A DNA stretch of 64,000 nucleotides from Torreya grandis (taxonomy: Eukaryota; Streptophyta; Pinopsida; Cupressales; Taxaceae), in assembly GCA_037957365.1 (NCBI GenBank), contig JARHVA010000006.1:11614001-11678000 (forward strand), in the 5' to 3' direction. This document shows, one piece after another, positions 1 to 11,674 of the stretch; position 1 is the first letter of the stretch; every line of letters begins with the position of its first letter. Below the pieces are notes generated by a model, which made no database searches, was not told the origin of the DNA, and saw nothing but the letters and a program-made list of their open reading frames with translations. A program made the position numbers and the translations under genes.

Positions 1-615
1 TGTTGTACATCACAAGCTGCTATACCACACCCTGCAATAAACTTTGTACTTTACACAAAACATCTGCACTTTGACTTTGATCCTTATAGACACACTCTAC
101 AAATAAAATCATCAACCTGTAAAGGCCACACCACACCTTGTATATATAGAAAATGAGGGAAAATCCACAAAAGGAGGAGAAATTTTACCATGCTTATCCA
201 AGATAAGCATCATCCATAAAAGACAACTCAATTCCACCTCAATAAGCTCATCTAAAAGCTCTCCCAAGAAGGAACATGCCAAAGATAGAGCCTCCACTTT
301 TTAAGGCACATTTTCTAACAACATGTGATCATAACCAACTCCTTGAAACAAGGAAGGCATCACCTTTTCCAATAAAAAATAACTCTCTCAAAACAAGGAA
401 GTCAACATGGGAAAAGGCATCTAAAAACCAACTCCATAAAATATGGAAACATAGAAATTATAAATATACTAGGAATATTCCACACACATGTGGAACAAGA
501 TTCCACAAAAGGTGGAATAGGGAAAACTATGCTCCCCATATTTGTGGAGCTCTCTATGCCCCCAAAATACACTCCTAAGGTCATGTGATAGCCCCAAAGG
601 GCTCCACACTCAACA
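1..615 (-). repeat. 3' LTR of a Ty1/copia element
   Basis: The right edge reads CAACA on the plus strand, which is TGTTG at the start of a minus-strand LTR. Just outside it (616-632) is a purine-rich minus-strand tract, CAAGTGGGAGAT, the usual copia polypurine tract. The left edge at base 1 reads TGTTG, so the stretch has matching TGTTG/CAACA ends. A TATA-like CTATATATA lies on the minus strand near 140-150, leaving roughly 110-140 bp for R-U5. The window starts at base 1, so the outer boundary is inferred, and no second LTR is present for comparison. Confidence 0.6.
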
Positions 616-1985
616 ATCTCCCACTTGGAGACCATTTCTCCTTAATAATATCTATCACTACTCCATGACCACTAAGGCCAACCAAATCTGAACATAGTCT
701 CAACTTGTCCAATGTGAGCACCTTGGTCATCATATCCATAGGATTATGGCTAGTATGAATCTTCTCTAGATTCACCAAGTTCTCCTCCATATTTTTTTCT
801 AATGAAGTGATAATATAACTGAATATGTTTCATCCTCTAGTGGAAAGCATAGTTCTTTGTCAAATGAATAACACTATGACTATCACTGTGTAGTCTCCCA
901 ACTCTCAAAATAATTCCTATAACCAAATCATCTCCTTACTAGCCTCTGTGGTAGCAACATACTCTACCTCTGTGGTTGACAAAGCCACAACCTTCTATAT
1001 CCTAGAAATCCAACTAACCACTATATCTCTAAAAGTAAATATATAACCTATCATGATTCTCCTACTATTAATATCCTCAGCCATATTTGAGTCCACATAA
1101 CCATGTAAAGTGGCATCTGATCCACCATAACATAATGCAAAATCCATGGTTCCTCTTAAATACTGAAGAATCTATTTCACTGCTTGCCAATGCCCATAAC
1201 CTGGATCACTCATATACCTACTCACAACTCCCACTACTTGGGCAATATCCAACATAATATAAACCATGACATACATCAAGCTACCAACTACCAATGAGTA
1301 AGGTACCTTAGACACCCTAAGCTTTTTGGCTTCCATCTTGGGACACTACTCCTTTGATAATATAAAGTGGCCTACCAAAGGAGTACCAACTAATTTAGCA
1401 TCCAACATGCTAAACCTTTCCAAGACTTTCTTCACATACTCTAATTGGGATAATATCAACTTCCTCTCCTTCCTATCATGAGTAATCTTCATACCAAGGA
1501 TTTACTTTGTAGCACCGAAATCCTTCATAGAAAAGGAGTCACTAAGTTGTTTCTTGAGCACATGAATATGCTGTATGTTCCTTCCTACAACTAACATGTC
1601 ATCGACATACAAGCATAATATAATAAAGGAACCATCATAAATTTTTTTGATGTTCATGTAATGGTTAGAATAACACCTTTGTTATTCTTGTTCCAACATA
1701 AAATAATCAAATTTATTATAGCATTGCCATAGAGTTTGTTTCAGGCCATACAAGCTCTTGTTTAGTTTGTACACATAGTTCTCCTTTCCTTTGACCTCAT
1801 AACCCTATGGCTACTTCATAAACAACTCTTTATCCAAATCACCATGAAGAAAATTAGTTTTCACATCTAACTTTTCTAAGTGCAAATCCTCAATTGCAAC
1901 TAAACCAAGAACAATCTTAATAGAAGACATTTTAACAATAGGAGATACAATATTCTTGTTCCAAAATTTAACACAAGTCCCAACA
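616..1985 (-). pseudogene. Ty1/copia polyprotein remnant: reverse transcriptase and RNase H
   Basis: Minus-strand translation gives a recognisable copia RT followed by RNase H. Visible landmarks are a PIVKMSSIK-type RT start near 1930, the DVKTNFLHGDL block near 1850, the catalytic YVDD at 1598-1609, and an RNase H section near 830-1230 with SRYMSDPGYGHW, WILQYLRGT and the STTEVEY block. The order RT then RNase H towards the LTR at 1-615 fits copia. Scattered in-frame stops and frameshifts mean it is dead. Gag, protease and integrase are missing: homology stops near 1985, where the inverted-arm repeat begins. It would have encoded the enzymes copying element RNA into DNA in cytoplasmic particles. 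Confidence 0.85.
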
Positions 1986-1996
1986 ATAGAATGAAA

Positions 1997-3325
1997 ATGT
2001 TGTGAAAGTCTTGTGGTGGTTTACTACAAACAAGTGTAAGCATGGGATAAATCCTTTTGTGCTCAACATTTAAATACTTAGTTGTATTGGCATCAATCCA
2101 CATAAGGTATAGGCCTTATGCGATCACTTGAAATGCAACTAAGAAGGAATCGGGGCCTGTGTTGGGATAGTTATGCCATGACACGAGGCTTCACTAAGGG
2201 GACTCAATAAATGCACCAAAAACTTAACTTTGGGGTAGACTCATAGCTACAAGACTATACTCAGGGTAAGTATGGGGTCATATAGGTGCTTAATGGGCCA
2301 TAAAACTAATTTGATTTAACTTAGTTTCCATACTAAATAGATGCAAATTAAATAGGGGTTGGGTTCACTAGCACATACCTATACTCATCATGCATGTAAA
2401 ATTATGATGACATCATGAAAATTATAGAGACTTCATTAAAATAGTGAAACCATAAAGATAGATGAACTTTAATTTAGATAACTGATCAAAAGTGTGACAT
2501 CACTCACACTTACATCCAATATCAATACTACAAGACATGCAAACCAGATAAACTCACGTATAATTTAAAGAAACAACAATTATCATTTTTAAAAGTCTAT
2601 AGTAAGAGTTCATATTCAAATTCATAATACTAGCAACCCAGAGGCTCATAGATGAGTTTGAGCACATACAATTAGAGCTAAGGTGGGCTCTATTCTATAT
2701 CTAAGCCTCAATGGTTGCTAGAGAAAAGTTTACAAAGCATGGTTTTGAATTCATTATTCTAGAGCTTCATTGTAATTCTCCCTCCCTCTTCATCCTCTAT
2801 TTTGAGCTCTTTATATAAGACTTTAGGAGCATCTTTTCCAAGGTGGAAGCTGGATGTTGAGTGTTGAGCTAGAGTTTCATAATCATAACCATCGGCTCCA
2901 TGACCCCATGATTCCCATGCTCTACTTTCCCTCTATCTTTAGATCTTCATTGATGCCTTGATTATTTGGGATATGGTTAAACATCAGCTAGTTGGTGCAT
3001 GATTTGTGCTGCATCCTCCATCTAGCTACCAAAACCGATAGGCTAACCACTTGCCAAAATATCTAGACATGTTGAGGTGGATATCAAGTTGGCATGAAAA
3101 CTCCACTAAATAGGTTAAGGGCCCAAAAATAGGACCCATAGACAATTATATCAACACAGGCCTTGATTCCTTCTCAACTACATTTTTGGTGAGCACATAA
3201 GGCCTATTGCTTGTGGATTGATGCTAGTGCAACTGAGTGTTTAAAGGTTGATCATAAAAGGAGTTATCCCATGATTGCACTTGTTTGCAGTAAACCACCC
3301 CTAAAATTTCACAAGTGTTGAAATG
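1997..3325. repeat. Repeat with inverted flanking arms (copy 1)
   Basis: The segment 1997-2168, read on the minus strand, matches 3153-3325 read on the plus strand over about 170 bp at roughly 80% by eye. Both arms carry CAACACAGGCC, then ATTCCTTCT, then GTGGATTGATGC, then a GTAAACCACC block. The core between the arms (2159-3163) starts TGTGTTG and ends CAACACA, and has a TATATAA tract near 2811. This fits either a DNA transposon with long terminal inverted repeats or an LTR-like core flanked by inverted internal sequence. The core and the left arm recur at 26320-27545. No coding sequence is recognised in it. Confidence 0.6.
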
Positions 3326-4267
3326 CACCTATTAATGCTAATTCTTCTTCAACAAATTCAAATTCAAATTCATGTCATTTCCCTCCTTATTCAAACAATT
3401 GAATAATTCAAAGTTAATCAATTTGACACACTTTTAATTCAAATTTAATCAATAAATCTAGATTTCCTACCTCACCTATACATCCTCTACCTTTATCTCC
3501 CTCACATGTTGAGTCACCCAACCAATCCCTTAACTTCTTCAACTACCTTGTGAGTCACCCTTGGCTTGTCAAATAGCTTGACCCATTATTGATGACATAG
3601 CAAACCAACTACCCTTTCCTCTCAACCAATTGAACTAGTCATCATCCTCATGGATGAGGACTTATTCTACATCATTTATGATTTATATAATTTTAAATAT
3701 TTAAATAATCCTTCACCATCTAATTTGACTTCCAAAAACTTAAAAATAGGCATATAATCTATCACTCTCAATTATTCACCTTCAAGCTAAAAAAGTGTTA
3801 TTAAATTTTAAAGTGAATCCAAAGTGAATCAAAGCCATCAAGAGTGCATTTATTTATCTAAATGTTAAACATTTCCCTTTTCATTGGAGAAAATATTGAG
3901 CATCCACATTCCACACAATGGAGAAGGTGACAAAATTTGTATGTGTTTATAAGTAGTTATTTTACTAATTTAGTTTATTTATTTGTTGTTGCTCTATCTT
4001 GAGATTGTTTGAGTTTAGATTAGGATTAAGAGAATTTGATTTATTAGTTTAGTTGTATCTATAATTACTTCATACATCATGTTATATATCTGATTATCAC
4101 CCTTATGTAATTTCATTTCCATATTCTTAACCCTATCTACCCAAGAGGATCCACTTCTAAAATTAGGGTTAAACATTTGGTAAACCTGATATTTGAACAT
4201 AAAACCCTAGGTTAGCTAGTGTTTTTTGATTTCTTTTCTTGTTTATGATCCTTCATTGTTATAAAAT
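3326..4267. other. AT-rich stretch without a recognised gene
   Basis: I see only AT-rich sequence with short simple repeats such as the AAATTCAAATTCA run near 3356. Given the gag fragment that follows on the plus strand, it may be the LTR or leader of that old gypsy element, but I found no LTR pair or primer binding site to support that. Confidence 0.3.
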
Positions 4268-5052
4268 ATGTGTAACATGGATTTCTCCCTTAAATTTGTA
4301 TGTTTCTCCTACTTGATCCTCATTTTGATATTTAGAACATTTCAAAAGGACAAAGAGGAGTCTATTACCCTTTCCAATCCTAATAAGGATGACAACTCTC
4401 ATCCTGCTAATCAGGTTCATGTTATCCCCTCTTTAAAGGGTAATGTGGATCATCTTATTATATAAAAATTAGGTAAACATAAAACCCTTCCAACATCCCT
4501 TGATGGTATAGGTATAAATGCTCAATTTAAAATACCTAAGGCTTGTGATTGTGAAGACCTAAAAGATCCAATTACCAATATGAGTAAGCTACTGCATAAG
4601 TTACAAAATTAGATTATTCCATTGTAAAAACCTAATGAGACTATGTTATCTAATGCACTGAGGAGGTAATTGCACATTTACTTGATCCTCCTACTTCATT
4701 ACTCCCATGATTAATAGAGTGCCATCTTATATCTCTCCCTTCTCCTATAGAGGTTGATATAAATAGACCTCTATCTAAAGGATATGATGTAAATGCTTAT
4801 TGTGACTATCACCAAGGCCCTGGGCATTCTAAAAATAAATGTTTTACCTTGAAACATAAGATCCAAGACCTCATTGATGACCAAAAGATTAAATTTGATG
4901 ATTCTCTAAAGGAACTAGCTTCACAACAACTCATAAAGCATGCACACCAACAAACTTTAACAATTACATTATACATGGGTGGTGCTTATTTTTCACATAA
5001 CAATATTGATCCTACACAAACAAAAACCACTTGTAATAAAAAGCATTTTTAA
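4268..5052 (+). pseudogene. Ty3/gypsy gag remnant with zinc-knuckle-like motif
   Basis: In the frame of 4801-4902 the translation reads CDYHQGPGHSKNKC followed by FTLKHKIQDLIDDQKI. This is the Cys/His cluster and helical segment seen at the end of gag in Tat/Ogre-like plant gypsy elements, where it packages element RNA. Upstream sequence from 4268 is in pieces, with stops and shifts. No protease or RT follows before 5634, where the GL element interrupts; sequence after GL (23508 on) also shows no pol. The host element was therefore already deleted or is too decayed to read. Confidence 0.6.
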
Positions 5053-5634
5053 TAGCTTAGTTTTAACTTATAGGACTTGAAAAATAAGGTCACTTAGAAG
5101 GACTCCTTAGGTAACATAATAATACCAATTTCTTATGGTCCTAAAGAAATTCAAACATGGGGTTGGATTATGCCTACCACATTTCCATATGCATGTACAC
5201 ACATATCTCTTTGCCTATACCAAATGTAATCAATAATTGACCAAAATAAACAAGGTATTTCCTTTCCTCCTAAAGAAACATTAATACACATTTTAAATGA
5301 TAATACTAACTCTTCTACTACACATGCAAAATGTGAGGAGGAACATATGTACCTTTTCAACCTATCCAATCATGATGAAAACAATGTAAAAGATCCAACT
5401 TAAGGTTGAAAATAATTGAATGGGGGAGATACCTATGATCATAAATTAGATATGATCATAGTTTAATCTCTCCAAAAAATTCCAAAAATACCAAAAAAAT
5501 AAAAAACATTCAAAAATCCAAGAACATTTGTAGCATCTACATGTTTTATTGGTTCCTTGGAATCTATGTGTTAGTTCCATGTTGAGGGCTAGCATATCAT
5601 TTACTACTACATATACATCTACAAGCATACATAG
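5053..5634 (+). other. Tail of the old gypsy element, no gene seen
   Basis: AT-rich sequence continuing from the gag fragment. A purine-rich run, GAATGGGGGAGATA, sits near 5418 on the plus strand and could be a decayed polypurine tract. The sequence is cut at 5634 by the GL insertion and resumes at 23508. Confidence 0.3.
5630..5634. repeat. Target-site duplication, left copy (CATAG)
   Basis: The five bases directly before the left end of GL are CATAG, identical to the five bases directly after its right end at 23508-23512. A perfect 5-bp duplication at TG...CA ends is the signature of LTR retrotransposon integration and fixes both element boundaries. Confidence 0.92.
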
Positions 5635-6480
5635 TGATGGGTGAATATTTTGTCATCAGCCAACTGACGGCAAAATGGGTATATCAACCACAACACAAGG
5701 AGATTTATGCAACAAAAAGTGCAAGTTTACCATAGCATAGTGAGATAAATCTCTCCTCTCATCAAGGGGAGGTTCCCTATTAATTACTATATATTGATAT
5801 AAATTGAAAATAGACTCAGGGTGAAACTACATCATCCATCTCTCTTTTTTTAGAGATGATGTTCACAAAGTAAATGCAAATTCCCATGTAATAACTGAAA
5901 ACAATCCTCTTGTTTTAGAAATGACATCTAGTAAACAGTAGGAAAACTTTTCAGGTGATAATGGGATCCACAAGAAACCCACGAAAGCCCAAAGTCTCTT
6001 GTTGCTTCTTTGCTGATTTAGGACTAATAAAATTGTAGGATGAAGCAAAGCTCAATGTCTTCACCAAAAACTACAACGGAGTATAAAATCACAAAGGATA
6101 AAATTAGTACAAAGCCTTTCTAATATCCTCTCCCACCAAAAAACAAGAACCACAAACTAAAGTAATTGTAGCAGCACAAAGTCTTCATAATTAACTTCAG
6201 AATGTCTTTGGATAATTTCCATACACTTTGCTTATTTAATCAAATAAATGAGATATTATTAGGAAAAGGACGTAAGAACAGTATCCTAAATACCACAAGT
6301 TATTCCAACCCAAAGTCTGAAAAGTAACCTGCTTTATCATTCATTCAAGAAAATATGATTTATTATCTGAGCTCAAAGTCTCAGGAAGCATCTTAATTTG
6401 GGTAGAGTTTTTTTCTCTCAATTATCAAAAGATATTTCTTATTACCAAAAAGATATTTTTTTATAAAAGAGGCTCCCTTT

Positions 6481-6487
6481 ATTTATA
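6481..6487 (-). promoter_or_regulatory. TATA box of GL 3' LTR
   Basis: The minus strand reads CCCTATAAATAAAGGGAGCC here, a good plant TATA box in a short palindromic setting. It lies after the end of the U3 reading frame and about 850 bp before the LTR end, dividing the LTR into a U3 of about 5 kb and an R-U5 of about 0.8 kb. The same element is present in the other LTR at 18502-18508. Confidence 0.65.
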
Positions 6488-6669
6488 GGGAGAGACCTTG
6501 AAGATTGAAAAAGACCTAAATATATTTTCAAGTCAAAGATGAAAGTCTTTGTTGACTTTGGACTTTTCATCTTTTTACATGCAATTACACATGACAAAAG
6601 TACATGTGCAAATGTCCAAAGCATTTACAAAAATTCATTAGAGAAATGGAAATTGAACCAAGTCAAATT

Positions 6670-9600
6670 TTAGTTTGTATCTCCATTTTTCTTGATGTGA
6701 GCATCGTACATGGCAATAGCTTCTTGTATTCTAATACTGTCTGGAGTAGAAGTATTTTTGAAGATCACCTTAGCCCTGACTGTGGCATCTCTCACTGCTG
6801 TGACTGATTTCACGTGACTGGTTAACCTAGTTTTCAGGTTATCTAGGGATAGCTGATTATCCAAGATATTATCCATAAAGGCCACTGAGAATGCTCTCTC
6901 CTTGAATTCTTTTTGAAACATACCTTCAAACTCTTGAATCATTTCTTCTGATAAAATGAACTGGTTGTCTTGTGTGGTAAGTTTGCAAGGTAGCTCCTCT
7001 AACTTATGTAACAGATTGATATCACTTTATTCACTGAGATCTCTGGAAGATTTGAGGTCACTGATTAATTCCTTAAGTACCCTACTCCTATATACCAATT
7101 CTTCTTTAGTTTCAATGTACGAGTCTCTATCAGCAATGACGCTAATTGATACTAGAGTGCCTATTTTTATCTTCTTCATATCTATCCATTTGCCAAGATA
7201 TTTATCTGTGCTTTTAATATCCTGAGAAATGATATTGATAAGCTCGTCAAGTTTTGCTCTCATTTTCTTCATCTTAACCATTTTCTTAGACAATTCTGTA
7301 AGCAAGGAAATCCCTTAAGCATGCATCTTATCTAAGTAATCCTCAAGCACTTTGCCCTTGAGATAGGTTCTCTCTACTTTCTGGATCATGGGATCGTCTA
7401 TGGAGATAGCCTCGAGAGCTACTATTTTTGGAGTGAGAGTGATTCTTCTTATCACTATAGTCAATTATTCCACCATTGCCTTATAATGATCCTTCATTTC
7501 TCTTTCTCTACAAAATTTTGAACCATAATGTCCATTACTAATTGCAAGTCACTCTTAGCACTTTTGTGAGTTACCTTACCTAACTCAATTTGGGAGACAG
7601 AGTAATCACTCATATCAAAATTTTCAAGAGTTGTGTCTTGAGGAGGTCTGGTAACTTCCAGAAATTTGTGCCCCTTATCTCCGATCATCTTTGAAAGAAT
7701 TTTCAAATTTTTTGGAGCCTTGACTTTCACTGACACCATTTTATTAAAATCAAAGTCATCTAGAGAGATGGCTTGTTTCTTTCTCTTGGGAGTATAAGCC
7801 AATAACCAAGGTGGGAGTGTAGAAGTACTTACATTAGGGGCAATCTCCATTGTTGGCAATACTAGGGTAGCACCTGCACTACTGGTGGAAACAATGGGTG
7901 TAGTAGTATCAGTTAAAACCACACCAACTGCTAAATGGTCAAGGGCAAAACTATCTCTGATATTAAAAGAGGGAGATGACAAATTGGGGATGGATCTTGA
8001 TGAACAAAGAACATCTCTAGAAGTGCTTTGAGGATCATCAAAAATAATTTTGGAAGGAGAGGCACCTAGAGGAAACACTGATTGGAGAAATAGATGGAGT
8101 TACAACAGGTGAGTTGGGTGGGGAAGAAGAAATTCCTATGTCTAGCTACACACCTACTTGTGGAGATAGAGTTTCCTTTTCCTATTGATCAGTGGGCCTA
8201 TCATCAATCTCCATCTATTTTACTGCTGATTTCTCGGCACTCTATATCTTAGCTTCCACCCCTGCTATTTTTGGTTCTTTTTCCATAACCTTTAACTTCT
8301 TAGTCACAAAGATGATTCTAGGTTTTTGCGGTCTAGAAGAAGAGGGGACATCATATTTTTTTTTTCTATTTTTTGCCCTTCTCCTTGTTTCTTCTCAAAA
8401 TTTAGCTTCTAACCTTGTAATAAACTCTTTTAAAGTGATTCCCTTATTTGCTAACCAATCATTGGTGTTTGCTAATATTGGTTCGAATCTCATTCTCAGG
8501 GAAGTCAACTCCTTCTCAGACCATTTGATTAGGGGAATAGGGGCATTGGCCACTTTTTTAGCATGGTATCTATTATGTATCAAATCTCTATCATCCACTA
8601 GATTTACAGGGATATTAACAAGCCCCAAATACTCTATTTTCTCAAGGGATAATTTGCTATAGTCCATCTTTTTGATGTCTTCAACTGTCCTCAAATTGAC
8701 CCAAATATCTTTGATCATCAGTTCATGGAACTGGGTCTTCCTCCAAATTATATCTTTCATGCCTCTATAGTCAAAATTTGGCATCCTTTTGAAATGCTTC
8801 ATGGTTACAAGTTGCATTTCAGTCTCCATTGCTCTAGCTTTCACAACGGTCAATATTGAGAATCTACCAATTTCAATTGGGAACCTGAAACTGAGTTTCT
8901 TGAGTTCCATCTACTTATTGTGCACGATAATAATTTGCCTGCATAGCTCCATCAAGACCAATTTATCTGAGGGGAATCTTGGAAGCATATAGGGATAACC
9001 TTGGAAAAATCCAACCTATAGATAAAAAAAGTAGGGAACTACAAGAACATACACCTGAAGTCATTCACAACTATTCAGGCTTCGTCTGACACTCTTTTTT
9101 GTTTTAATTAGGGGTCAAAAAGGCACAAAAATACGCCAAAGAAAGCATCATTTATCCTTCTAAAATGATGAATGGAACCCTTTAATGTCAACTGAGGATA
9201 ATATTGATACACTGGGGTTATTTTCCTATCTCCTTTAGATGTCAAACGTGGGAAGGTTTTCATTGATGCTACAATATATACCAAATATGACATCATATAA
9301 AATTTGGAGGTAGTGGGTACCTTCATCAATTGCTCATGCAGAGTGTTGCTGATTTGTTCTCCCCAAAAAATGACTTGTTTGCCCTAGAGAATTATCTTAA
9401 TGAAAGGGTACATCCATTCATGAAATTGAGAGGAAGAGGGTAAACCTCTTACCCTAATGACAAGAGTGATTAGGTTGCCAACTTCTTCAATGAAATCACT
9501 CTTTGGAAAGCTTTGTGGCCATCTTGACAAGTTTGCCCTTGGAGCCTTGAGCCATTTATTGTTAATTACTTTCTTCACTTTTTTGAGATCTTTGTCATTT

Positions 9601-10073
9601 TCCTTTTAAACTTTAACAAAGTCAAGCTTTAACACATCAGTAGTGGGAGGGCACATGAACACTTTGTCAATGAACTCAGGGTCTAGTCTGATCACCATGT
9701 TACCACCAACGTCTAACACAACCCTGGTATCCTTGTTGTAGAACTAAGTGCACCAGAGAATAAACTCTATGTGATGAGCCACTACAAGAAAAGAAGAGAC
9801 CAGATGAATATTAATTTCAACTATCTTCTTCATTTTGAGGTTGGGATTACTTGATTTGGTTCTTTCTATGAACTCAGCCATATCCACATGCTTGATCTCT
9901 ATATCTCTAATGTCGTCAACATTAGAAGTAATTGAGGTGACTGGGAAAACACCTTGATACTTGTATTTCATCATCTTTAACTTCTTTAGAGAAACCTCAA
10001 TCATTTAGAAGAACTTTTATAGAAAGGACATTGACGAAGAAGGATCCTTGAGAGAAACTGCAATGAGAATCAT
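6670..10073 (-). pseudogene. Long accessory reading frame inside the GL 3' LTR (U3)
   Basis: A protein-coding relic of about 1,100 codons, sense to the element. Open blocks lie at 10004-9744, 9578-9384, 9329-9108, 8910-8395, 8078-7494, 7305-7027 and 6942-6670. The first three share a frame broken by stops; frameshifts separate most of the rest. The other LTR keeps one frame from about 21607 to 19610, so the blocks belong to one ancestral gene. I see three parts: an N-terminal globular half rich in aromatic and basic residues (SRWPQSFPKSDF, WMYPFIKIIL), a Ser/Thr/Pro linker ending in a basic patch (YTPKRKKQAISLDDF), and a charged helical, probably coiled-coil, C-terminus ending at the TAA at 6670. 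An ATG in the ancestral frame occurs at 10073, but this copy has stops before the ATG at 10004. I recognise no family. It lies in U3, upstream of its own TATA box. Confidence 0.7.
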
Positions 10074-10252
10074 GATCATGCAATTAGGGGAAAAAATTAG
10101 TAATCTAGGAAAACTGCATGTTGATGATCATGACCATGGGAATGCACTTGAAAGGGCTAAGGTGGTGAACAGGTTAGAATGTTTAAAGGGAAGCAGGCTC
10201 AAAAAATGAGAAAATCAAAATTTTTGAGAGTTAGGGAAAATCGGTGGGAAGG

Positions 10253-11223
10253 CATGCAGGGGCAGCAAAAATTGCTACCCTTGCATACGAGGGGACTTAA
10301 TTGGTACACAATCAATAATTTTTTCCACCTCTACATTTTAGGGATAGATAGTTGTGCATATGTGGTGAAAATTTCTGCCATTACATGTCAAAGTTGTGCA
10401 TGGGTGGAAATGTTTACCACCTATGCATAAGGGGGAACATCATGTAAGGGTGGTAATTTTTTCCACCCTTGCATGTTGATAAGAGCCTCTGTGAGGGTAG
10501 CAATTTTTTCCACCCATACATGAAAGGGGGAACTGTGAGGGATTTTGTGAGATGGTGACAATTTTTGCCACCCTCACAAAGGGGGAAAGAATGGTGTAAT
10601 GGTGACAAAAATTGCTGCCTTTACATGGGATGAGGTAAATCATGTAAGGGCAATGTTTTTTGTTGCCATTACACCCCTAGAAATGGCCAACAGAAACTGG
10701 GGGGAAGGGGTTTAACACTTTTAATGAGGAGGAGAGGGAGGAGGAACATGAAGGAAAGATAAAAATGGAGGGAAGAGAAAGAACAAATAAAATGTTAAGG
10801 AAAGAGACAACAAAAGGAAAATATGAAACATGGATGAACACTGAACCATACCTAGCAAAAATCATTGCCCTACACTCGAATTTGGAAAAAATGCGATCCC
10901 ACTCATTCGTACGGTTGACTGGATGCAGGGAGGAGTAGAAGATAACCTAGAATGGTTTAAATGAGGCTCAAATCAGTTTAAAAGGTTGAAAAAATAACAC
11001 CAAAAACTTGGTGCACATGGCCATTAATGTTGCACATGAAAATTGAGACCATGCAGGGGTGGAAAAAATTATCGCCTCTGTATGGTAAGGTTTGAAGGAA
11101 GATACAAGGGTGGTGATTTTCACCACTCTTGCATGTAAGGATGCAAGGGTGTCAAAAATCACTACCTCTGCATGAAAGGGACAAACCACATGCAATAGTG
11201 GAAAAAAATTCCACTCTTACATG
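10253..11223. repeat. Array of 13 short imperfect palindromes, GL 3' LTR
   Basis: Thirteen units of 30-37 bp share the plan CATGYAARGGTGG, then 7-9 A/T-rich bases, then CCACCYYTRCATG. The best unit is 10441-10475, with arms CATGTAAGGGTGG and CCACCCTTGCATG. Nine units lie in 10253-10674, near 10253, 10303, 10354, 10398, 10441, 10489, 10545, 10594 and 10641; four lie at 11050, 11101, 11140 and 11189. Spacing is irregular, so this is a dispersed array rather than a clean tandem repeat. It sits just upstream of the U3 reading frame in the sense direction, where it could bind regulators or form RNA hairpins. Confidence 0.85.
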
Positions 11224-11477
11224 TAAACTAAAAAAAAAACACTCCTTGAAATAAGCTCCATTTTCACTCTGATTGCATTGAGACCTCGACGAATTTTATG
11301 TTTCTCTACATAATCGTAATGAGGGAAGGTCATGAATATTTTCAAGGATGTCAGTTGACTAAACATGAGATCAAGAAAAACTTGTCTCGAAGGATGAACT
11401 TAGAATGAAAAACATGAAATGAACAAGTTTCATAGGGGTTGTCCCAAAAATGAGCGTAGCTAATTTTGGGAACAACA

Positions 11478-11500
11478 GTTGGCTCCTACTGGGGAACTTT
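11478..11500 (-). promoter_or_regulatory. GL polypurine tract
   Basis: The minus strand reads CCCCAGTAGGAGCCAAC immediately before the TGTTGTTCCC start of the 3' LTR. A purine-rich run abutting the 3' LTR is where plus-strand DNA synthesis starts in LTR elements. The tract is short and not pure, so the exact primer end is not certain. Confidence 0.6.
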
Positions 11501-11674
11501 TATTGATTGAATCTTGAAATGATCAACAAGAGTAGAAACCAGTCTTTAAGTGCCTTCATCCAAGCCATTGGGCCATGGAGTCAAGCTAAGAAATAAAGAA
11601 GACACAAAAAAACCAAAAAGAAATAAATAAACATAAGACTATATAAATGTAAAAGTGAATTCACTTAGTACTTC

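Larger units (their letters stand above)
5635..11477 (-). repeat. GL 3' LTR (5,843 bp)
   Basis: Direct repeat of 17655-23507. Read on the minus strand it starts TGTTGTTCCC and ends ATTCACCCATCA (CCCAACA in the other copy). In transcription order it holds a U3 start, palindrome clusters at 11223-11050 and 10674-10253, a long broken reading frame from 10004 to 6670, a TATA box at 6481-6487, and about 800 bp of R-U5. U3 is thus about 5 kb. As the 3' copy, its U3 would be part of the genomic transcript started in the other LTR. Confidence 0.95.

Noticed and set aside
1900..2103. Minus-strand frame spanning copia RT and the inverted arm
   Set aside because: It joins two unrelated sequences across the border near 1985-1997; the open frame is accidental.
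8192..8662. Plus-strand open frame of 156 codons in the GL LTR
   Set aside because: It is antisense to the U3 gene, has a hydrophobic composition typical of the reverse of a charged helical protein, and is not conserved in full in the other LTR.
10253..11223. Palindrome array as a CRISPR array
   Set aside because: Repeats are imperfect palindromes with irregular spacing inside a plant LTR, present in both LTR copies, with no cas genes.
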